Shown one piece after another: positions 59,741-64,000 of a stretch of 64,000 nt of DNA. This stretch comes from Streptomyces yangpuensis. GTDB taxonomy: Bacteria > Actinomycetota > Actinomycetes > Streptomycetales > Streptomycetaceae. Position numbers and translations under genes: made by a program. Location of the stretch: NCBI RefSeq assembly GCF_001005295.1, contig NZ_LBMK01000003.1:549069-613068 (forward strand), given 5' to 3'. Positions within the stretch are counted from its first letter, which is position 1; every line of letters begins with the position of its first letter. The notes under the pieces are model-generated. The model made no database searches and was not told where the DNA came from. It saw only the letters and a list, made by a program, of their open reading frames with translations.

Positions 59741-59781
59741 TTGCCCCTCCCGGGCAGCACACAACTACGCCGAAGCCCTGA

Positions 59782-60834
59782 CTACACCTTGAGCAGGTTC
59801 GCCGCTACCAGCTCGGCGACCTGGACAGCGTTGAGGGCCGCGCCCTTTCGCAGGTTGTCGTTGCTGATGAAGAGCATGAGGCCACGCCCCTCCTCGACGC
59901 TCTGATCCTGGCGAATCCTGCCCACGTAACTGGCGTCCTGGCCGCACGCTTGGAGCGGGGTCGGAATGTCGGACAGCTGGACACCAGGGGCGTGCTCAAG
60001 CAATACGGATGCGCGTTCAGCGGAGATAGGACGGGCAAACTCCGCATGCACCGCGAGGGAATGGCCGGTAAAGACCGGGATCCGGACACAGGTCCCGGCG
60101 ACACGCAGCGACGGCAGGCCAAGAATCTTCCTGCTCTCGTTGCGCAGCTTCTGCTCCTCGTCCGTCTCGGCGGATCCGTCGGTCACAATCGAACCGGCCA
60201 TCGGCACAGCGTTGAAGGCGATGGTTCTGGCGAATTTCACCGGCGGTGGGAAGTCCACCGCCGCCCCGTCGAGCGCCAGGCCGGCTGCTCGGTCGATCAC
60301 TCCGCTCACCTGAGACCTGAGCTCTTCCACTCCAGCGACCCCGCCGCCGGACACCGCTTGGTAGGTGCTCACCGTGAGCCGCACCAGACCAGCCTCGTCA
60401 TGCAGCGGCTTGATCACTGGCATCGCGGCCATCGTCGTGCAGTTGGGATTGGCTATGATGCCGCGTCGCGCCTCGGACACAGCTTCCGGGTTGACCTCAC
60501 TGACCACCAGGGGCACATCGGGATCCATCCGAAACGCCGAGGAGTTGTCGATGACGACGGCTCCGGCCGCCGCGAACCGGGGTGCCAGTTGCAGTGCTGT
60601 TGCTCCTCCGGCGGAGAAGATGACGATGTCCAGGCCGGACGGGTCTGCCGTTTCGGCGTCTTCCACCACGATGCTGTCGTCGCCCCATGGAAGCCGTAGA
60701 CCTGCCGATTTCGCCGAGGCAAAGAAGCGCAGCTGTCCGATCGGGAAATCACGCTGCCGAAGGATGCTGCGGATCACTACTCCGACTTGCCCGGTCGCGC
60801 CCACTACGCCGACTCGGAGACCTTGAGCGGCCAT
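59782..60834 (-). CDS. Aspartate-semialdehyde dehydrogenase-like enzyme of accessory operon
   Basis: The 350-residue enzyme has the NADP-binding VGVVGATGQVGVVIRSIL, active-site Cys in IIANPNCTTMAAMP, and FTGHSLAVHAEF with the catalytic His. It follows the Asd fold throughout. Asd normally reduces aspartyl phosphate to the semialdehyde for lysine and threonine; placement in an operon with methylaspartate mutase suggests a paralogue specialised for (methyl)aspartyl phosphate. It is last in the operon, 52 bp after the ATP-grasp gene. ATG 60834 was chosen; GTG 60873 is possible. Confidence 0.87.
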   Translation of the reverse strand: MAAQGLRVGVVGATGQVGVVIRSILRQRDFPIGQLRFFASAKSAGLRLPWGDDSIVVEDAETADPSGLDIVIFSAGGATALQLAPRFAAAGAVVIDNSSAFRMDPDVPLVVSEVNPEAVSEARRGIIANPNCTTMAAMPVIKPLHDEAGLVRLTVSTYQAVSGGGVAGVEELRSQVSGVIDRAAGLALDGAAVDFPPPVKFARTIAFNAVPMAGSIVTDGSAETDEEQKLRNESRKILGLPSLRVAGTCVRIPVFTGHSLAVHAEFARPISAERASVLLEHAPGVQLSDIPTPLQACGQDASYVGRIRQDQSVEEGRGLMLFISNDNLRKGAALNAVQVAELVAANLLKV

Positions 60835-60886
60835 GACTGCCCTACTTTCTTGTCTTGGGTTCGAACTGGTCACTCACGGTGCTGGT

Positions 60887-62077
60887 CTACGCGGAATGCG
60901 GCGGAACGGTGGTGACGACCAGTGTCTGCTGGACGAACGAGATGGCACTCTCGAGCTCGGGGGAAGACGGAGCGGCCAGCACGATCTCGCCCGTCCGATG
61001 ACCTGAACTCCGCACCGCCAGGACCGTGTCCCCGGGCTCGACCTCCACGCCCGCCTGGAGCACCGAGGGGTGACTTCGCACTGCGTCCAGACCGCAGATG
61101 TCCTGCACTACACCCGGTTCCGAGATGGTGAAGATGCTGGCGGCATGGCGGAACGGACCAACTGGCGGTTGGGGCAGCGGCATCCCCACCGCCATCCGGA
61201 CCACCATCTCGTACCAGTCGATGCCGTACGTGGCGCCAAGGAGATCCATCAGATAGTCGCCCGGAGTCCGGACCGCGACCTCGATGGGAACAGGCCCGGC
61301 GGCGGAGAGGCGAAACTCCATGTGCACCAAGCCGGTCCGCATCCCCAGAGCGCGCAGCACCCGGGCACCGGTATCGGCCACCTGCGTGGCACTCGGTTCC
61401 GGCAGGTGTACGCCAGTGCGATGACCCACCTCGACGAACTGGGGCGGCCCGGTGGTTTCCTTGGCGGTGATGTTGGCAAACCACACCTCGCCGTCGCGGA
61501 CCAGTGCCTCCCAGCTGTACTCCGGGCCGTCGATTGCCTCCTCGACGATGACCCGCTCACCGGCGCGGGCCTGCGCCACGGCACGGAAGCTCTCGGCATC
61601 GGTCACCAGCTCCACACCGTCGCTGCCGGCGGAGGACAGCGGCTTGACGATCACCGGCCAGCGCTCGGCGGCCCAGTCCGTCTCCTCGGCGAGGGAGTCG
61701 GTCACGGTGTACGCCGGCTGAGTGATCCCGGCCGCGGTGAACAGTGCTCTTTGCAGCGCCTTGTTCCGAGACGCCGTCGCGGCGTGCAAGGACGGCCCAG
61801 GGAGACCGAACCGATCCTGGATCATGGCCGCGACGATGACCTGGGGCTCGTTGAAGGCGATGACGCCGTCGAACGGGCCGTTCTGAAGGGCGAGGCAGGC
61901 GCCCTCCATCCAGTGCTCGTCGAGCTCGCCCCGGGCCGGCGCCACACTCGCCGTACCCGTCACCTGATCGGCACGGGAGGCCGCCTCGACAGCATGGACG
62001 CTCACCCCCAGACGACCTGCAGCGGCGACGTACGGCCGGCCCATCTGGCCGACCCCGATCAGCATGAGCTTCTTCAC
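60887..62077 (-). CDS. ATP-grasp carboxylate ligase
   Basis: The 396-residue protein has a pre-ATP-grasp Rossmann part (KKLMLIGVGQMGRPYVAAAG), then the ATP-grasp core: WPVIVKPLSSAGSDGVELV, GERVIVEEAIDGPEYSWEA, and the metal-binding HMEFRLSAAGPVPIEVAVRTPGDYL. It resembles L-amino-acid ligases, which make an acyl phosphate and join it to an amine. In this operon it might couple or activate methylaspartate. GTG 62077 follows GGAGGG and overlaps the flavin reductase stop by 4 bp. Confidence 0.88.
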   Translation of the reverse strand: MKKLMLIGVGQMGRPYVAAAGRLGVSVHAVEAASRADQVTGTASVAPARGELDEHWMEGACLALQNGPFDGVIAFNEPQVIVAAMIQDRFGLPGPSLHAATASRNKALQRALFTAAGITQPAYTVTDSLAEETDWAAERWPVIVKPLSSAGSDGVELVTDAESFRAVAQARAGERVIVEEAIDGPEYSWEALVRDGEVWFANITAKETTGPPQFVEVGHRTGVHLPEPSATQVADTGARVLRALGMRTGLVHMEFRLSAAGPVPIEVAVRTPGDYLMDLLGATYGIDWYEMVVRMAVGMPLPQPPVGPFRHAASIFTISEPGVVQDICGLDAVRSHPSVLQAGVEVEPGDTVLAVRSSGHRTGEIVLAAPSSPELESAISFVQQTLVVTTVPPHSA

Positions 62078-62598
62078 AGGGCTCCCTCCAAAACGGGCAG
62101 CGACGCGGCATGGTGAGATGACCAGGCGCTGTATTCGCCGCGGCGGTACAGCAGCGGGACGCGGGGAAAGACAGCGGTGCCTTCCACCCGGGCGGTGAAG
62201 AGCCAATGGTCGTCAGCACGGGTGGTGCTGACGATCCGGCACTCGGCGTAGCTCAGGGCGATATCCGTCAGGAGCGGTGCCCCTGCCGCGAGGGCGGAGG
62301 GCTCCCAGTCCACGTGTGCGAACTTGTCGGCTGCCTTGCTCGCGAACAGCTCCGACGCCGCCTGGCCTTCCGCCGAAAGGAAGTTCACCGCGAACGCCTG
62401 TGAGGCGACGATCGCCGGCAGCGTCCGCGAGCCCGCACCCACCGAAATCAGTAGCGAGGGCGTCGCTGCCGACACCGCGCACACCGCATTGCTGGTGAAA
62501 CCGAACGGGGTGCCGTCCGCACCCATCGCAGTCACGATTGCAACCGGGGTGGGAAAGGAACCGAATAGTTCCCTGAAGCGGTCAGAACTTTCCATCAT
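62074..62598 (-). CDS. Flavin reductase domain protein
   Basis: The 174-residue protein has the family signature FGSFPTPVAIVTAMGADGTPFGFTSNA, SLLISVGAGSRT and FAVNFLSAEG. Such proteins deliver reduced FMN or FAD to a separate monooxygenase, so an oxygenase or N-hydroxylase may be encoded farther right. It overlaps the mutase gene by 17 bp and the ATP-grasp gene by 4 bp. Two adjacent ATG codons (62598, 62595) are both possible starts. Confidence 0.88.
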   Translation of the reverse strand: MMESSDRFRELFGSFPTPVAIVTAMGADGTPFGFTSNAVCAVSAATPSLLISVGAGSRTLPAIVASQAFAVNFLSAEGQAASELFASKAADKFAHVDWEPSALAAGAPLLTDIALSYAECRIVSTTRADDHWLFTARVEGTAVFPRVPLLYRRGEYSAWSSHHAASLPVLEGAL

Positions 62599-63856
62599 CG
62601 CCCTTCTCTCTGTTTGGCTGACCGTGGTCATAGCGATGGGCGACATGATTCAGCATGCGGTAGAGCTCGCTCGACTGGAGCTGACCCGCCGCATTCTGCC
62701 GCACCGATCCCCGGAATGGTAGATTCCCGATGTCGCCCCACTTGAGAGCGCCCTGATCGTCCAGCACGCACGTTGTTCTGTTCTGGTTATCGGCGTGCAG
62801 GCAGAAGGGAATGTCGAGCAACCCCAACGCGAAGGCGCGGGTGAGCGCCGCGCCAACATCTGCGTCCAGATTGAGGACTTCTTCAATCAGGCATCGGGCT
62901 TCTTCCATTATTTCATCGAAATATTCCTTCTCCTGCGGGCCCGCAACTACCGGCGGCCCGCCGGCGGCAGCGGAGGCCACCCGCAGTGCGTCCAGGTTTT
63001 CTGCCACGCTCGGTATTTGCCACGCCTCGGACACCGTTTTCACGATGAGGCGTTCACAGTGCGTATCACGGGCCAGCCGCGCGCTGCTGCGAATCAGCTC
63101 CGTGGCACCATCAGGAGTACTCGGAAACAGCCCCATGTAGGTGTAGAGAACGACATGCCACGTGACCGAAGGAAGATATTCCTGCGCCAGTGCCCGCAGC
63201 ACGCGCACAGCTGCTCTGTCCTGATCGTCGTGCGTCCCCTGGGCGTAGCTCAGCGACATGGACCGCACGCCGTGCTGTGCGAAGAACAGTCCTTCGAGCA
63301 CCGTCATGGCGATGAGCAGCGACGGCGGGCACAACTGCCCCAGCAGGCACCCTCCGAAGCTCTCGATATGCCCGTGCTCCACCTCGCCGACGAGGTAGCG
63401 GCAACTCTCGGCCCACGCCGATACCGCATGCTCAAGCGGGAGACGGCTGTACGGCAAGCAGTAGGAGACCGGCCCGCCTTCCGTCGTGTCCAGGCCGGCG
63501 AGCACCAAGCTCTCGATCACCCGCAACGGCAGGGCAGTGCCGTGCCGGACCTGAATGGGAAACCCGGGCCCGTACAGTCCGGCGAGCATTTCTCGGGTTT
63601 TGTCCATCGGGTGGGAGACGATGGGGTACCCGTTGAGTTCTTCCCCCGCCTTCAGCCGCTCGATCGAGCTCACGTGGTCGCCGACGCGGGTGTAACTGTC
63701 GACGGTGATGGTTCCGACGACCGGGATATCGAGGTCATGTACGTCGCGCAGGCCCGCGCGCATCGTAGCGATGTTGCCGAACCCCATCCGGGGCTGCACC
63801 ACCAGGGTTTCGCGTCGGCGAGCGTCGGCAATGAACCGATCCATGTAGCCGGACAT
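62582..63856 (-). CDS. Glutamate (methylaspartate) mutase large subunit
   Basis: The 424-residue protein is a B12-dependent mutase E subunit: VVQPRMGFGNIATMRAGL, TITVDSYTRVGDH, FPIQVRHGTALPLRV, GGPVSYCLPYSR and HIESFGGCLLGQLCPPS. It converts L-glutamate to (2S,3S)-3-methylaspartate together with a small B12-binding subunit not seen in the window. In Streptomyces biosynthetic clusters this reaction feeds antibiotic building blocks. Start ATG 63856 lies one base after the stop of the upstream gene, so translation is coupled. Confidence 0.92.
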   Translation of the reverse strand: MSGYMDRFIADARRRETLVVQPRMGFGNIATMRAGLRDVHDLDIPVVGTITVDSYTRVGDHVSSIERLKAGEELNGYPIVSHPMDKTREMLAGLYGPGFPIQVRHGTALPLRVIESLVLAGLDTTEGGPVSYCLPYSRLPLEHAVSAWAESCRYLVGEVEHGHIESFGGCLLGQLCPPSLLIAMTVLEGLFFAQHGVRSMSLSYAQGTHDDQDRAAVRVLRALAQEYLPSVTWHVVLYTYMGLFPSTPDGATELIRSSARLARDTHCERLIVKTVSEAWQIPSVAENLDALRVASAAAGGPPVVAGPQEKEYFDEIMEEARCLIEEVLNLDADVGAALTRAFALGLLDIPFCLHADNQNRTTCVLDDQGALKWGDIGNLPFRGSVRQNAAGQLQSSELYRMLNHVAHRYDHGQPNREKGDDGKF

Positions 63857-63857
63857 G

Positions 63858-64000
63858 CTATTGGGCCACGGACAGGCTGGCGACGCGCGCGTCCCACGGC
63901 GCGACCACCGGCATGCTGGGCTGCCAGGCAGCGAACCCGTGGCGGACGCCGAAAGCCAGGAATTCCCGGAAGCGATCGATGGCATTCTCACCCAGGAAGA
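63858..64000 (-). CDS. C-terminal end of an unidentified operon gene
   Basis: An open frame enters from the right edge and ends with TAG at 63858. The visible residues (NAIDRFREFLAFGVRHGF, then QPSMPVVAPWDARVAS) look like a real soluble protein end and use typical codons. I do not recognise the family. The small mutase subunit would be expected in this place, but the sequence does not show a B12-binding motif in this short part. Confidence 0.6.
   Translation of the reverse strand, partial: FLGENAIDRFREFLAFGVRHGFAAWQPSMPVVAPWDARVASLSVAQ

Overview
The window is chromosomal DNA of a Streptomyces or very close relative. It is very GC-rich, uses GTG/ATG (once TTG) starts, has many 4-bp ATGA/GTGA gene overlaps, and carries wblA, bldG, a Crp of streptomycete type and a split-off Tad locus in the familiar streptomycete order.

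Bases 1-5735 are the right end of an actinomycete integrative and conjugative element (AICE). Visible are the C-terminal part of an FtsK-like DNA translocase, a repeat cluster that looks like a cis-acting transfer site, a small Cys/His protein, a primase-polymerase and a P-loop helicase (replication module), an iteron-like region, an excisionase and a tyrosine integrase. The integrase gene abuts the 3' end of a tRNA-Pro(CGG) gene, the presumed attB. The left end lies outside the window.

Bases 5736-57661 are core chromosome. From about 7.4 to 22.3 kb the genes run: bifunctional penicillin-binding protein, wblA, two ArsA-type ATPases, DUF4177, RidA, Nudix, metallo-beta-lactamase fold, L7/L12-like, nucleotidyltransferase, crp, nth, Nudix, marP-like protease, epoxide-hydrolase-like protein, holin-like membrane protein. 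This is largely the order known in Mycobacterium tuberculosis around ponA2-whiB4-Rv3680-Rv3671c. Next come nhaA, acs, a SulP transporter fused to a carbonic anhydrase, a deacetylase-like lipoprotein, a CooC-like ATPase, a Fic-like protein and a HAD phosphatase. A 6C small RNA follows, then ssd-tadA-tadB-tadC-pilin-like-tadE-tadE-like, a DUF1998-type helicase, bldG with its RsbW-like partner, the membrane pyrophosphatase hppA, a lipoprotein, a methyltransferase, topA, a three-part MFS/thymidylate kinase/coiled-coil fusion, holB and a secreted hydrolase.

Bases 57662-59405 are a tRNA-Thr(CGT) gene followed by a PIN/antitoxin pair and then a second, displaced copy of the 3' half of the tRNA. This looks like the scar or minimal form of a tRNA-integrated element. 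An ISAs1-like transposase fragment follows.

Bases 59782-64000 are the start of an accessory biosynthetic operon on the minus strand, in order of transcription: an unidentified protein end, glutamate (methylaspartate) mutase large subunit, flavin reductase, ATP-grasp ligase, and an aspartate-semialdehyde-dehydrogenase-like enzyme. The combination suggests a pathway that makes and activates 3-methylaspartate. It continues beyond the right edge and is the most likely place for undescribed chemistry.
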